Shown in pieces: positions 18,158 through 27,823 of a stretch of 64,000 nucleotides of DNA. The translations under genes and the position numbers were made by a program. Position 1 is the stretch's first letter. Each line of letters opens with the position of its first letter. The notes beneath the pieces are model-generated. The model saw nothing but the letters and a program-made list of their open reading frames with translations, ran no database searches and had not been told where the DNA came from. The stretch lies in contig CAMDCE010000025.1 of assembly GCA_945889625.1 (NCBI GenBank), positions 1 through 64,000 on the forward strand, written 5' to 3'. Source of the stretch: Asaia bogorensis. Its GTDB lineage: Bacteria; Pseudomonadota; Alphaproteobacteria; Reyranellales; Reyranellaceae.

Positions 18158-20089
18158 TCACGCCGCGCGCTTGCCGCCGGCCTTGCCAGTCTTGCTGGCA
18201 GCCGCGCGGCTGCCGCGTTTTCCGTCACGGGCCGCCCGCAGATCCTTGGCATCGTCCTCGTCGAACAGCGACGCGAGCTGCTCCATCATCGTGCCGCCGA
18301 GCTGGTCGGCGTCGACGATCGTGACGGCCTTGCGGTAGTAGCGCGTGACGTCGTGGCCGATGCCGATGGCGATCAGCTCGACCGGCGAGCGCGTCTCGAT
18401 CCAGTCGATGACGTCGCGCAGGTGGCGCTCGAGATAGTTGCCCGGGTTGACCGAAAGGGTCGAATCGTCGACCGGCGCGCCGTCGGAGATCACCATCATG
18501 ATCTTGCGCTCTTCGGTCCGCGCCAGCAGGCGGTTGTGCGCCCACAGCAGCGCCTCGCCGTCGATGTTCTCCTTCAGGATGCCCTCGCGCAGCATCAGGC
18601 CGAGATTCTTGCGCGCCCGACGCCACGGCGCATCGGCCGGCTTGTAGATGATATGGCGCAGATCGTTGAGACGGCCGGGATTGGCGGGCTTGCCGGCGGC
18701 CAGCCACTGCTCACGGCTCTGGCCGCCCTTCCAGGCGCGCGTCGTGAACCCCAGGATCTCGACCTTGACGCCGCAGCGCTCGAGCGTGCGGGCGAGGATG
18801 TCGGCGCTCATGGCTGCAACGGTGATCGGCCGGCCGCGCATCGAGCCTGAATTGTCGATCAGCAGCGACACCACGGTGTCGCGGAAATTGGTGTCCTTTT
18901 CCTTCTTGAAGGACAGAGCGTGCATCGGGTTGGCGACGATGCGTGCCAGCCGCGCGGCATCGAGCGTGCCCTCGTCGAGGTCGAACTCCCAGGAACGGTT
19001 CTGCTGCGCCATCAGGCGGCGCTGCAGGCGATTGGCGAGCTTGCCGATCACGCCCTGCAGGTGGGAGAGCTGCTGATCGAGATGGTTGCGCAGCCGGCCA
19101 AGCTCCTCGGCGTCGCACAGCATGTCGGCATCGACGATCTCGTCGAACTTCACCGTATAGGCATGATACTGCTGGCCGAGCGGCTCGTTGGAGAGCGCGC
19201 CGGGCGGCAACCAGGGACGCTCGGCGCGGCCCGGCTCTTCCTCGTCGCCCGAGCCCATCTGCATCTCGGTCTGCGCCTGGTCGGCCACCGTCTCGGAGGC
19301 GTCTTCCTGTTCGCTCGCGTCCTCGGATTCCTCGCCTTGGGCGCCGTAGCCGTGGGTTTCGCTGGAATCGCTCTGGTCGTCGCCGGTCTCGTTCGACTGG
19401 CCGTCGGCGTTCTCCTGGTCCTGCGAGTCCTCTTGATCGTCGTCCTGAAGGTCAGCCGATTCATCGCCGAGCTTGAGGTCGCGGATCAACTGCCGCGCGG
19501 CCCGCGCGAAGGCTTCCTGGTTGCCGAGTGCATCCTTCAGCTTCTGGAAGTCGCGGCCGGCCGCCGATTCGACGTCGGCCCGCCACATGTCAACCATCGC
19601 CTTGGCCGATTCGGGCGGCGCAGCGCCCAGCAGCTGCTCGCGGGCGATCAGGCCGATCACGTCGGCGATCGGCGCGTCGTCCTTGGACTTGATGCGGGCA
19701 TGACCGCGCTGGTCGGAGCGCTGGCGCCACAGGGCTGCGAGATTGTCGGCGACGCCGGCCATGCGGCGCGCGCCCAGCGCCTCGACGCGGACCTGTTCCA
19801 CTGCCTCGAAGATCGAGCGCGCAGTCTCGCCGCGGGGCACCCGGCGCAGGTGGGTCTTGCGGTCGTGGTGGCGCAGCTTCAGCGCCATCGAATCGGCTTC
19901 GCCGCGGACGCGGCTCACATCCTCGACCGGCAGGTCGCGCGCCGGCACGGTGATGCGCGCCTCCTGGCCGAGCAACGAGCCGCCATCGGGTACGAACGAG
20001 ACGTTTACTTCCTTGCGCGAAACCGCCCGCATCGTCGTTGCAGTGACGCGCCGGAATTCCTCGAGAGGGGTCGAGTCCTTGGTGGCCAT
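18158..20089 (-). CDS. cobT: cobaltochelatase subunit CobT
   Basis: 643 residues. The C-terminal VWA domain carries the MIDAS motif DNSGSM (near residue 411) and [11 protein letters not shown], and an acidic, Gln/Glu/Asp-rich linker spans roughly 210 to 290, as in known CobT. With CobS it forms the AAA+ chaperone ring that helps CobN insert cobalt into hydrogenobyrinate diamide in aerobic B12 synthesis. The ATG at 20089 has GGAGAAGG upstream; a TTG 15 bases earlier is less likely. It follows cobS by about 15 bases. A B12-dependent mutase is encoded nearby. Confidence 0.95.
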   Translation of the reverse strand: MATKDSTPLEEFRRVTATTMRAVSRKEVNVSFVPDGGSLLGQEARITVPARDLPVEDVSRVRGEADSMALKLRHHDRKTHLRRVPRGETARSIFEAVEQVRVEALGARRMAGVADNLAALWRQRSDQRGHARIKSKDDAPIADVIGLIAREQLLGAAPPESAKAMVDMWRADVESAAGRDFQKLKDALGNQEAFARAARQLIRDLKLGDESADLQDDDQEDSQDQENADGQSNETGDDQSDSSETHGYGAQGEESEDASEQEDASETVADQAQTEMQMGSGDEEEPGRAERPWLPPGALSNEPLGQQYHAYTVKFDEIVDADMLCDAEELGRLRNHLDQQLSHLQGVIGKLANRLQRRLMAQQNRSWEFDLDEGTLDAARLARIVANPMHALSFKKEKDTNFRDTVVSLLIDNSGSMRGRPITVAAMSADILARTLERCGVKVEILGFTTRAWKGGQSREQWLAAGKPANPGRLNDLRHIIYKPADAPWRRARKNLGLMLREGILKENIDGEALLWAHNRLLARTEERKIMMVISDGAPVDDSTLSVNPGNYLERHLRDVIDWIETRSPVELIAIGIGHDVTRYYRKAVTIVDADQLGGTMMEQLASLFDEDDAKDLRAARDGKRGSRAAASKTGKAGGKRAA

Positions 20090-20104
20090 TGAGGCCTTCT
20101 CCAA

Positions 20105-21109
20105 CTAGTGCAGCTTGCCGCCCTTGCCGCTGCTCGGGGGCAGTTCCTTGCCGAAGCAACGCTGGTAGTACTCGGCAAGCGTGCTGCGCTCGACCTCGTC
20201 GCACTTGTTCAGGAAGGTGAGACGGAAGGCAAAGCCGATGTCGCCGTTGAAGATGCGCGCGTTCTCGGCCCAGGTGATCACCGTGCGCGGCGACATTACG
20301 GTCGAGATGTCGCCGGCGATAAAGCCCGCCCGGGTGAGATCGGCCAGCGCCACCATGGCGGAGACCAGCTTGCGACCCTCGTCGTTGTCGTACATCGGCG
20401 TCTTGGCGATGACGATGTTCACTTCCTGGTCATGCGGCAGATAGTTCAGCGTGGTCACGATCGACCAGCGGTCCATCTGGCCCTGGTTGATCTGCTGCGT
20501 GCCGTGATAGAGGCCGGTCGTGTCGCCGAGGCCCACCGTGTTGGCGGTCGAGAACAGGCGGAAGGACGGATGCGGATGGATCACCTTGTTCTGGTCGAGC
20601 AGGGTGAGCTTGCCGTCGACCTCGAGCACGCGCTGGATCACGAACATCACGTCGGCGCGGCCGGCGTCGTATTCGTCGAACACCAGCGCCGTCGGGTTCT
20701 GCAGCGCCCATGGCAGGATGCCTTCGCGGAATTCGGTGACCTGCTTGCCGTCGCGCAGCACGATCGCGTCCTTGCCGATCAGGTCGATACGGCTGATGTG
20801 GCTGTCGAGGTTGACGCGCAGGCAGGGCCAGTTGAGGCGGGCGGCGACCTGCTCGATATGGGTCGACTTGCCGGTGCCGTGGTAGCCTTGGACCATGACG
20901 CGTCGGTTGTGCGCGAACCCTGCAAGGATGGCCATCGTGGTGTCGTGGTCGAACAAATAGGCGTCGTCGACCGGCGGCACGTGCTCGCCCGCAGCGCTGA
21001 ATGCCGGAACTTCCATGTCGGTGTCGATGCCGAACAGCTGGCGAGCGGAAACCTTGATATCCGGTAAGCCCGAAACGTTCTGCCGAGACGCGGTCGTCGT
21101 AGAGGCCAT
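20105..21109 (-). CDS. cobS: cobaltochelatase subunit CobS (AAA+)
   Basis: 334 residues. The P-loop GYHGTGKST spans about residues 75 to 83 and Walker B lies in [11 protein letters not shown]; the family start [11 protein letters not shown] is present. It is the ATPase of the CobN–CobS–CobT chelatase. The start at 21109 gives the family N-terminus; the frame extends upstream without a ribosome site. CobN is not in the window. Confidence 0.95.
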   Translation of the reverse strand: MASTTTASRQNVSGLPDIKVSARQLFGIDTDMEVPAFSAAGEHVPPVDDAYLFDHDTTMAILAGFAHNRRVMVQGYHGTGKSTHIEQVAARLNWPCLRVNLDSHISRIDLIGKDAIVLRDGKQVTEFREGILPWALQNPTALVFDEYDAGRADVMFVIQRVLEVDGKLTLLDQNKVIHPHPSFRLFSTANTVGLGDTTGLYHGTQQINQGQMDRWSIVTTLNYLPHDQEVNIVIAKTPMYDNDEGRKLVSAMVALADLTRAGFIAGDISTVMSPRTVITWAENARIFNGDIGFAFRLTFLNKCDEVERSTLAEYYQRCFGKELPPSSGKGGKLH

Positions 21110-21221
21110 CACACGAGTCCTACATAACAATGCCCGCCAAATTGCGGGCAAAAATCATAGTCGCAGGCCCATTTGTGCACTGCAAGCGACCAATTGCCCG
21201 GGCAGCCCTGAGCAGGGCTAA

Positions 21222-21797
21222 TCACTCGACGGGCAGGTGTTCGGAGGCCCGCAGAGTGGAATACGCGGCGTTGATTTCCTTAAGTTTTTCCTCGGCTTCG
21301 CGGGCGCCGCCATTGGCATCGGGATGGTGCAACTTCACCAATTCCTTGTAACGAGATTTCACATTCGCCTGGGTGATCGGCCATGAAAGTTCAAGGACCT
21401 CCAGGGCAGTCCACTCGGCCGGTGTCAGCTGCTCGCTGCCATCCATCCGGGGTGGCGGCCGCTCGGCCAGTCCGGCGTCGTCGCTGAGGCCAAACGGGTC
21501 ATGGATTTGCGGGCCGCCGCTGCGCCGGCCGCCAAGCGGCCAGACCGGGCGACGCCAGATCGTATCGGCGCGGATATGGGCCTCAATCTGCTCGGCGCCG
21601 AGGCCGGCGAAATAGTCCCACTTCTTGTTGTATTCGCGGACATGCTCGAGGCAGAACCAGCGATATTGGTCGAGCTTGTCGCGTGCGCGGGGGGCGCGGA
21701 AGTCGCCATGCAGCCCGCAGCCCGGCGCCTCGCAGATCCGTCGGTAGGGATCGGCGCCGTTGGTCTCAGCCAGAGGTTTCGCCCGACGTCGCGACAT
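21222..21797 (-). CDS. J-domain (DnaJ-like) protein
   Basis: 191 residues. A C-terminal J-domain (about 125 to 185) keeps the HPD motif in KLHHPDANG and ends with NAAYSTLRA. The N-terminal part holds a CxxxxC-type metal-binding stretch (CEAPGCGLHGDFR, WFCLEHVREYNKKWDYF). It should stimulate DnaK on an unknown client. The ATG at 21797 is the first with the family N-terminus. It is divergent from bolA with only about 46 bases between starts, an arrangement conserved in alphaproteobacteria next to cobST. Confidence 0.9.
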   Translation of the reverse strand: MSRRRAKPLAETNGADPYRRICEAPGCGLHGDFRAPRARDKLDQYRWFCLEHVREYNKKWDYFAGLGAEQIEAHIRADTIWRRPVWPLGGRRSGGPQIHDPFGLSDDAGLAERPPPRMDGSEQLTPAEWTALEVLELSWPITQANVKSRYKELVKLHHPDANGGAREAEEKLKEINAAYSTLRASEHLPVE

Positions 21798-21843
21798 TGG
21801 TCTAATATGTGTCTGACCGTATTGGCGGGCAAGAGAGGCATTG

Positions 21844-22137
21844 ATGGGCGCGGTAGCGATGGCGATTGACAGCAAGCTCCGGGAGCGCTTCACGCCGGCG
21901 CGTCTTTCGATCGAAGATGAATCCTCCAAGCATCACGGCCATGCCGGCTGGCGCGAAGGCGGCGAAACGCATTTCAAGGTCGAGATCGTGTCGGCTGCCT
22001 TCGAGGGCCAGAGCCGCGTGGCCCGCCAGCGGCTGGTCTATCAGGCGCTGAAGGCCGAGCTCGACGCCGGCCTACATGCACTGGCGCTCACCACGCTTAC
22101 GCCGTCGGAAGATGACAAGTTGCGCTTGTCATCCTGA
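21844..22137 (+). CDS. bolA: BolA family protein
   Basis: 97 residues. The central HGHAGWREGGETHFKVEIVS and RVARQRLVYQAL segments match the BolA fold, with the conserved His of the glutaredoxin iron-sulfur interface. BolA proteins partner with monothiol glutaredoxins or bind DNA. The ATG at 21844 has AGAGAGG upstream; an ATG at 21859 is an alternative. Its stop codon falls inside a palindromic repeat. Confidence 0.92.
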   Translation: MGAVAMAIDSKLRERFTPARLSIEDESSKHHGHAGWREGGETHFKVEIVSAAFEGQSRVARQRLVYQALKAELDAGLHALALTTLTPSEDDKLRLSS

Positions 22138-22220
22138 GGCCGCAGGCCGAAGGACCTTTGCCGGTCCGCAAAGGTCCCTCGCTTAAGCGCGGGGGTTACC
22201 CCGTACGACTCGGGATGACA
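22127..22220. repeat. intergenic palindrome, TCCTGAG...CGAAGGACCT family
   Basis: Outer arms TGTCATCC (22127-22134) and GGATGACA (22213-22220) enclose an inner hairpin GGACCTTTGC/GCAAAGGTCC (22152-22177). It lies between bolA and the convergent DUF2889 gene and contains the bolA stop at 22135-22137. Related to 3954-4041. Confidence 0.8.
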
Positions 22221-22229
22221 ACTTCGTTG

Positions 22230-22886
22230 TCAACCTTCCCTCTCGATCTCCTTGCCTGCCGCCGCGGCGCGGACGGCATCGGCGTCAGGACCAGTGTAGT
22301 AGTTGGGCGTCCAGCGTTTCGCCACCGGGCCATCGGCCGCCCAGGCGTGGCAGGTGTCGATGACATAGGGCCTGCGCTGTGGCTTGGGTGTCGCACTGCT
22401 GTCGACGGGCTTTGGCGCATCGCCGCTCTTGGCGCGATGGGCGCGATTGAGGTCGCGTGCCTTGCCCGACGACACCGTCTGGAAGGCTGTCGTGGCGACC
22501 GGCCCCAGCAGTTCGACGATATGGGTGCAGCCGTGGACGCCGCCCAGCCGCGCGCGCACCTCGCGATGGAAGCCGCCGCCGATCCGGAGCCCGATCAGCT
22601 TCTTGAAATCGGGCGCGACGTCGCCGCAGATCCGGTAGGGCGAACTGTCGGTCACCGCCTCGACGTCGACAACGGTGAATTTGTGGTCGAGCGTGAGACG
22701 GATCGACATGTCGTGCACGAGGTCGCCGGGCCCAAGCTGGCCGCGCCATTCGTTGGAATGGGCGTAGCTCTTTTCGTCGGTGATGCGCCCTTCGATGTCC
22801 CAGAGTCCGTCGTCGCGGAAGAATCCCTGGCAGGTGACGCGACGCGTGTGCAGTTGCTGTCGCCCGACCGGCGGCGAAAGCGGCAT
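22230..22886 (-). CDS. DUF2889 domain protein
   Basis: 218 residues with the family opening RQQLHTRRVTCQGFFRDDG and WDIEGRITDEKSY, and the conserved GGVHGCTHIVELLGP containing the GCTH motif. DUF2889 proteins are cytoplasmic and of unknown function. The end of the gene abuts a palindromic repeat. It is separated by about 35 bases from the CNNM gene on the same strand. Confidence 0.85.
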   Translation of the reverse strand: MPLSPPVGRQQLHTRRVTCQGFFRDDGLWDIEGRITDEKSYAHSNEWRGQLGPGDLVHDMSIRLTLDHKFTVVDVEAVTDSSPYRICGDVAPDFKKLIGLRIGGGFHREVRARLGGVHGCTHIVELLGPVATTAFQTVSSGKARDLNRAHRAKSGDAPKPVDSSATPKPQRRPYVIDTCHAWAADGPVAKRWTPNYYTGPDADAVRAAAAGKEIEREG

Positions 22887-22921
22887 GGTCAATCCTCTCG
22901 CAAATTCAGGATGGCAGATGA

Positions 22922-24226
22922 CTACCCGGCCTGTATGGCGGCCGGCGGCAGGATACGCAACTCGGCGATGCGGGTGCCCTCGCGCTTCAGAATTTCGAAG
23001 CGGAATCCGTAAAATGCGTAGATCTGGCCGACCTCCGGGATGCGCCGGGCTTCGTGCAGGACGAGGCCGGCGATGGTAGTGGCGACGTCCTCGGGCAAGC
23101 CCCAGCCGAACTCGCGGTTGAGGTCGCGGATCGGCACGTCGCCCTGGCAGATCAGGCTGCCGTCGTCGCGTCGCACCACTCCGCGCTTGATGGCGTCGTG
23201 CTCGTCCTCGATGTCGCCCACGATCTCCTCGATGATGTCCTCGAGGGTGACGATGCCGCGCAGCGCGCCGTATTCGTCGACGACGATGGCGAAATGCTCG
23301 TGCCGGGCGCGAAAGGCCTGGAGCTGGTCGAACAGGACCGTCGATTCGGGGATGAACCAGGGTGGCGTCATGATCTCGGCGATCTTGATCGTCTCGGGCC
23401 CGCCCGCCGCTTCGACGGCGCGGAACAGGTCCTTGGCGTGCACGACACCTACGATATTGTCGGGCTGGCTGCGATAGAGCGGGATGCGGGTGTAGGGCGC
23501 GGCAAGCATTTGCGTCACGATCGCGTCGGTGGCCTGGTCGGCATCGATCAGCACGACGTTGCCACGATGGGTCATGACGTCGCCCACCGTGCGGTCCCCG
23601 AGCTCGAGCACCGAGCGCAGCATCGCCTTCTCGGCCGGTGCCGAGTCGCCTTTCTCGCCGCCTTCGCCATGGAGCTCGATGGCGCCGCGCAGCAGCTCGG
23701 CCTGTTCCTCGGCGTCGTGATGCAGCTCGGTGCGTACGCCCATCAGCCGCAGCAGATAGCGCGACAGCCAGGCGACACCACGCGCCACCGGTCCGAGGAT
23801 CGCCAGCGTGAACACGATCGACGGCGCCAGGATCAGCGCCACGCGGTCGGCGCGCAACAGCGCCCAGGTCTTGGGCATCACCTCGGCAAAAATCACGACC
23901 AGCGCGGCCATGACGAGGGTGGCGTAGACCACGCCCGCTGCACCGAACAGGGCGGTCAGGACCGCTGTTGTGAGCGAGGCAGCGAAGATGTTGACGACGT
24001 TGTTGCCGAGCAGGATGGCGCTCACCGCCTCGTCCTTGCGGTCGAGCAGGCCGTTGACCAGGGCGGCGCGCTGGTTGCCCTGCTGGGCCAGCCGATGCAT
24101 GCGCGCTCGCGAGGCGCCGGTGATCGCGGTTTCCGCCGCCGACAGGTAACTCGCCAGCCCGAGGCAGAACAAGACCAGCGGGACGGCGACGTAGAGCGGG
24201 ACGTCGAGATGGAGCTCGGGATCCAT
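22922..24226 (-). CDS. CNNM/HlyC-CorC family transporter
   Basis: 434 residues: an N-terminal DUF21 membrane domain (about 1 to 190, with ASYLSAAETAITGASRARM and the GNNVVNIFAASL helix), a CBS pair (about 205 to 325) and a C-terminal CorC_HlyC domain (about 345 to 430, with DLNREFGWGLP). The family transports Mg2+/Co2+ or divalent cations. It follows aroB by 9 bases, and the aroK–aroB–transporter order is conserved in alphaproteobacteria. Confidence 0.92.
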   Translation of the reverse strand: MDPELHLDVPLYVAVPLVLFCLGLASYLSAAETAITGASRARMHRLAQQGNQRAALVNGLLDRKDEAVSAILLGNNVVNIFAASLTTAVLTALFGAAGVVYATLVMAALVVIFAEVMPKTWALLRADRVALILAPSIVFTLAILGPVARGVAWLSRYLLRLMGVRTELHHDAEEQAELLRGAIELHGEGGEKGDSAPAEKAMLRSVLELGDRTVGDVMTHRGNVVLIDADQATDAIVTQMLAAPYTRIPLYRSQPDNIVGVVHAKDLFRAVEAAGGPETIKIAEIMTPPWFIPESTVLFDQLQAFRARHEHFAIVVDEYGALRGIVTLEDIIEEIVGDIEDEHDAIKRGVVRRDDGSLICQGDVPIRDLNREFGWGLPEDVATTIAGLVLHEARRIPEVGQIYAFYGFRFEILKREGTRIAELRILPPAAIQAG

Positions 24227-24235
24227 GACCTGGCG

Positions 24236-25363
24236 TCAGACCGCGATGGCGGCGTCGAGCAGGCCACGCAGCGCCGCCTCGTCGACCTCGCGGGTCACGA
24301 AGGCCTTGCCGATGCCGCGCGCCAGGATGAAGGCAAGCCGGCCGCCCTCGGCCTTCTTGTCGCCGCGCATATGCTCGATCAGCCGGGCGGCGTCCCAGCG
24401 CCGCCGATTGTCGCCGCCGATCGAGCGCAGGCGCACCGGCAGGCCGACGGAAGCGAGGTGGCGGCGCACGCGCTCGGCGTCGGCGGGCGGGCAGAGGCCG
24501 AGGCGGGCCGACAGGTCGAAGGCCATCGCCATGCCGGCGCCCACCGCCTCGCCGTGCAGCAGGTCGGGCCCGAAGCCGGTCTCGGCCTCCAGCGCATGGC
24601 CGAACGTGTGGCCGAGATTGAGCAGCGCGCGCAGATCGGTGGTCTCGCGTTCGTCGGCCGCCACGATGCGCGCCTTGGCACGGCAGCTGTGCTCGATGGC
24701 GTGGCTGCGTATGGCCGCGTCGCCCGACAGCACGGCGCCGCCGTTCTGCTCGCACCAGGCAAAGAATTCCGCATCGTCGATCAGCCCGTATTTCGCCACC
24801 TCGGCATAGCCGGCCAGCAGCTCGCGCCGTGGTAGCGTGTCAAGCACGTCGGTGTCGGCCAGCACCAGGCGCGGCTGGTAGAACGCGCCCACCAGGTTCT
24901 TGCCGTGGCGGGTGTTGATGCCGGTCTTGCCGCCGACCGAGGAATCGACCTGGGCGAGCAGGGTCGTCGGCACCTGAATGAAGTCGACGCCGCGCAGCAG
25001 CACAGCGGCGGCAAAGCCCGCCAGATCGCCGACCACGCCGCCACCCAGTGCCACGAGCGTCGTCTTGCGGTCGGGCCGCCGGTCGAGCAGCTCGCCCAGC
25101 AGGCGACCGAAGGCGGTGAATTCCTTGCTGCTCTCGCCGGCTGGAACGACGATCGTCGCGGTATCGACGCCAACCTTCTTGAACGACGCCGCAAGGCGTG
25201 CGCCATAAAGCGGCGCCACGGTGTCGTCGCTGACGATGACGACCTTCGGGGCGGGCAGGAGCTTCGCACTCAGCTCGCCGGCGCGGTCGATCAGGCCGGG
25301 GCCGATGGCAATGTCGTAGCCGCGGCCGGCGAGGTCGACGCGAACGATGCGCGGGACGCTCAC
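24236..25363 (-). CDS. aroB: 3-dehydroquinate synthase
   Basis: 375 residues. NAD-binding GGGVVGDLAGF, the substrate Lys region KYGLIDD, and metal ligands in LNLGHTFGHALE are all present. It makes 3-dehydroquinate from DAHP in the shikimate pathway. The start is GTG at 25363, overlapping the aroK stop by 4 bases, so the two are coupled. Confidence 0.97.
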   Translation of the reverse strand: MSVPRIVRVDLAGRGYDIAIGPGLIDRAGELSAKLLPAPKVVIVSDDTVAPLYGARLAASFKKVGVDTATIVVPAGESSKEFTAFGRLLGELLDRRPDRKTTLVALGGGVVGDLAGFAAAVLLRGVDFIQVPTTLLAQVDSSVGGKTGINTRHGKNLVGAFYQPRLVLADTDVLDTLPRRELLAGYAEVAKYGLIDDAEFFAWCEQNGGAVLSGDAAIRSHAIEHSCRAKARIVAADERETTDLRALLNLGHTFGHALEAETGFGPDLLHGEAVGAGMAMAFDLSARLGLCPPADAERVRRHLASVGLPVRLRSIGGDNRRRWDAARLIEHMRGDKKAEGGRLAFILARGIGKAFVTREVDEAALRGLLDAAIAV

Positions 25364-25923
25364 ACCGCGGCTCCGGCGGCTTGCGGCGAGAGGTGCCGGC
25401 GCAGCGCGTCGATGACCTCCTCGGTCGTGAGATCGACAGGCTGTGCCGTCGAGTCGACCACAAGGTCGGCCTCGGCGTAGACGGGATAGCGTTGCGTCAT
25501 CAGCCGGCCGAGAACTTCCTTGGGATCGCCGTTACGCAGCAATGGCCGATGGCCGCGCCGTTTGACCCTGTCGAACAGCACGTCGAGGTCGGCGCGCAGC
25601 CAGACGGTCAGCGTGCGGGCGCGCATGATCGCCCGGGTTTCGCCGTCCATGTAGGCGCCGCCGCCGGTCGACAGGACGTGCACCGGCCCGTCGAGCAGGC
25701 GTGCGATGACGCGGCGTTCGCCGGCGCGGAACTCGGCCTCGCCGTGTTTCTCGAAGAATTCGGCGATCGTGCAGCCGGCGGCGCGCTCGATCTCGTCGTC
25801 GGCGTCGACGAACGGCAGGCCGAGCCGTGTCGCGAGCCGCTTGCCGATCGCGCTCTTGCCCGCGCCCATCAGGCCGACCAGGGCCACGGTGCGCGGCAGG
25901 GAGAAGGGGGGAGGTGCGTCCAT
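25360..25923 (-). CDS. aroK: shikimate kinase
   Basis: 187 residues. The P-loop GLMGAGKSAIGKRLA, shikimate-binding VDADDEIE and the GGGAYMD segment match shikimate kinase I. It phosphorylates shikimate with ATP. First gene of the aroK–aroB–CNNM operon. Confidence 0.97.
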   Translation of the reverse strand: MDAPPPFSLPRTVALVGLMGAGKSAIGKRLATRLGLPFVDADDEIERAAGCTIAEFFEKHGEAEFRAGERRVIARLLDGPVHVLSTGGGAYMDGETRAIMRARTLTVWLRADLDVLFDRVKRRGHRPLLRNGDPKEVLGRLMTQRYPVYAEADLVVDSTAQPVDLTTEEVIDALRRHLSPQAAGAAV

Positions 25924-26052
25924 GACGTGCTGCGACCATGGATGTCGCCCATTCCGCCCGCCGTTTCAAGCGACCGGGCGGGCAGCCGGGCCGGACGTCG
26001 CCGCTTGAGCGCAATTGCCGCTAAGGCGGTGGCCGGGTAGTTTGCCGCCGCC

Positions 26053-26232
26053 GTGCCTCTGTTCCGCTCCCGAAGCCATTTTCGTGTTCCCACGCTCAAG
26101 CTCACCCCGGTGATCGTGTTCGTCGTCGCCTGCCTGCTGATCGGCAGTGTGGTGGCCCTGACGGTGATCGAACCGCGCCCGGCGATGCGGCACTTCGAAG
26201 TGCCTATCCCGAGTGATCGCTTTGCGCGCTAG
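26053..26232 (+). CDS. small membrane protein, unknown
   Basis: A 59-residue frame from a GTG at 26053. It has a basic N-terminus, one hydrophobic segment (TPVIVFVVACLLIGSVVAL, about residues 19 to 37) and a short polar tail. The gene is divergent from aroK and overlaps the next gene by 20 bases. It looks like a single-pass inner-membrane protein; I do not recognise a family. Confidence 0.5.
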   Translation: MPLFRSRSHFRVPTLKLTPVIVFVVACLLIGSVVALTVIEPRPAMRHFEVPIPSDRFAR

Positions 26233-27823
26233 CCTCGCCGCCCCGTTGGCGCTGGCCCTTGCCGTGGCGACGCAGGCGCTGCCGTCGGGCGCGCAGAGCA
26301 TCAACTTCGACGATCGCCCGACCGGCTTCCTGACGGCGAGGACCGGCGGCATGCCGGCCGATGCCTGGAACGGCACGACGCTCGCCACCGCCAAGCGGTT
26401 GATGTCGGCGTTGCCGGCCGCTCCGCGCAGTCGCTCGCTGCGCGACCTGCAGTTCAAGGTGATGGTGAGCGAACTCACGCCACCCGCTCCCGACGGCAGC
26501 CCGCCGCCCAGCCTGTTTGCCCGCAAGGTCGAGAAGCTCGCGGCAATGGGCGAGGGCGAGAGCCTGAACGAGATGGTGCGCAACGCCGGCGGCTATGCCG
26601 ACCCGGCGATCGCCTCGATCGTGGTCAACGCCCTGATGATGGCCGGCGAGCGCGAGGGCGCCTGCAGCATCCAGCGCAGCAATGCGCTCGGCCAGCCGTT
26701 CGCCCGTCGCGCCGACATCGCCTGCAAGCTGGCGGCCGGCGACAATGCCGGCGCGCTCGCCGAAGTGGTACCGATGCGCGCCAGCGATCCGGCCTTCGCC
26801 ACCCTGGTCGGAGTCGCGGCCGGCGGCCTGCCGCCCTCCGCGCCGCCCGTCCAGCTCGATGGGCCGGCCATGATCATGCTCAATCTCGCTCACGTGCCGC
26901 CGCCGGCGGCAGCGCTTCGATCCACGCAGCCGCCGATGATCCGCGCGCTGGTCGGTCACAGGACACTGCCCATCGTCACCCGCCTCGACATCGCCGAGCG
27001 CGGTGAGGCCTTGGCCATCGTCGAGGCGACGCGGCTGGGCGATCTCTATCTCGAGGCGATCCGCGACGGCGCAGCCCTGCCGCCGGCGATGGCGCGCCGT
27101 GCCCGGCTCGTCGCTGCTGCCCGCAACGCCTCGAACCCGCAGGAGGTCATGGATTCGGTCGCCGCGGTCTATAGCGAGGCGCGCGGCGGCGCCCTGTTCG
27201 CGACTGTGGCGCGGGCCAGTGCGATCGGTCTGCTCAATCTGCCAGCCCAGGCGAAGTACGCCAACGTGGCGCAGGAGGCGATGCGCGGCTTCCTGCTGCT
27301 GGGCGACAAGCAGAAGACAGAGGCCTGGACGCGGTTGGCGCTTCAGGCCGCCTACAACAACGCGCGGGCGGCACTGGCGCTCGACCGGCTGATGCCGCTG
27401 GTCGTCGTCGCCGGCATCGACAATCCGGGCCGGCTGGCGCCCGAGGACATAAACCGCTGGTACGAGGTCATGCGTCAGGACGATGCCAAGGGCGCGCCGT
27501 TGCGCGGCTATCTTCTGCTCGAGCTGTTTCGCGCCACCGGCCTCGACGTGCCGCAGCGCTCGACCAATCTGCCCGAGACGCCGCCCGCCGGCGCACGCCT
27601 GGTCTCGCCGCCCGCCGCGACGCTTCAGGCGCTGCGCTCGGCCGGCGCCGGCCGTCGCCGCGCCGAGGCGGCGCTGCTTGCGTCCATTACGACCGGCGAG
27701 ACTCCGCTTGTCGAACTGCATCCCGCTGCGGTCGGCGCCATCGTGCTGGCCTTGCGTCAGGCCGGCGAAGATCACGCTGCGCGCCTGTTTGCGATCGAGA
27801 CGGCGATCGCCCACGGCCTGTGA
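26213..27823 (+). CDS. exported helical-repeat protein, unknown
   Basis: 536 residues starting with GTG. A signal peptide (hydrophobic to about residue 20, cleavage near SGAQS) precedes an alanine- and leucine-rich, mostly helical sequence with TPR/Sel1-like character and no catalytic motif I recognise. It is probably periplasmic. Four bases of overlap (GTGA) join it to xerD. The same arrangement is, as I recall, common in alphaproteobacteria, so the gene is conserved; its role is not established. Confidence 0.65.
   Translation: MIALRASLAAPLALALAVATQALPSGAQSINFDDRPTGFLTARTGGMPADAWNGTTLATAKRLMSALPAAPRSRSLRDLQFKVMVSELTPPAPDGSPPPSLFARKVEKLAAMGEGESLNEMVRNAGGYADPAIASIVVNALMMAGEREGACSIQRSNALGQPFARRADIACKLAAGDNAGALAEVVPMRASDPAFATLVGVAAGGLPPSAPPVQLDGPAMIMLNLAHVPPPAAALRSTQPPMIRALVGHRTLPIVTRLDIAERGEALAIVEATRLGDLYLEAIRDGAALPPAMARRARLVAAARNASNPQEVMDSVAAVYSEARGGALFATVARASAIGLLNLPAQAKYANVAQEAMRGFLLLGDKQKTEAWTRLALQAAYNNARAALALDRLMPLVVVAGIDNPGRLAPEDINRWYEVMRQDDAKGAPLRGYLLLELFRATGLDVPQRSTNLPETPPAGARLVSPPAATLQALRSAGAGRRRAEAALLASITTGETPLVELHPAAVGAIVLALRQAGEDHAARLFAIETAIAHGL

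Noticed and set aside
20105-21221. Cobalamin riboswitch upstream of cobS
   Set aside because: The 112-base gap between the J-domain and cobS genes shows only two short hairpins and no B12-box-like sequence; the mutase leader likewise has none.
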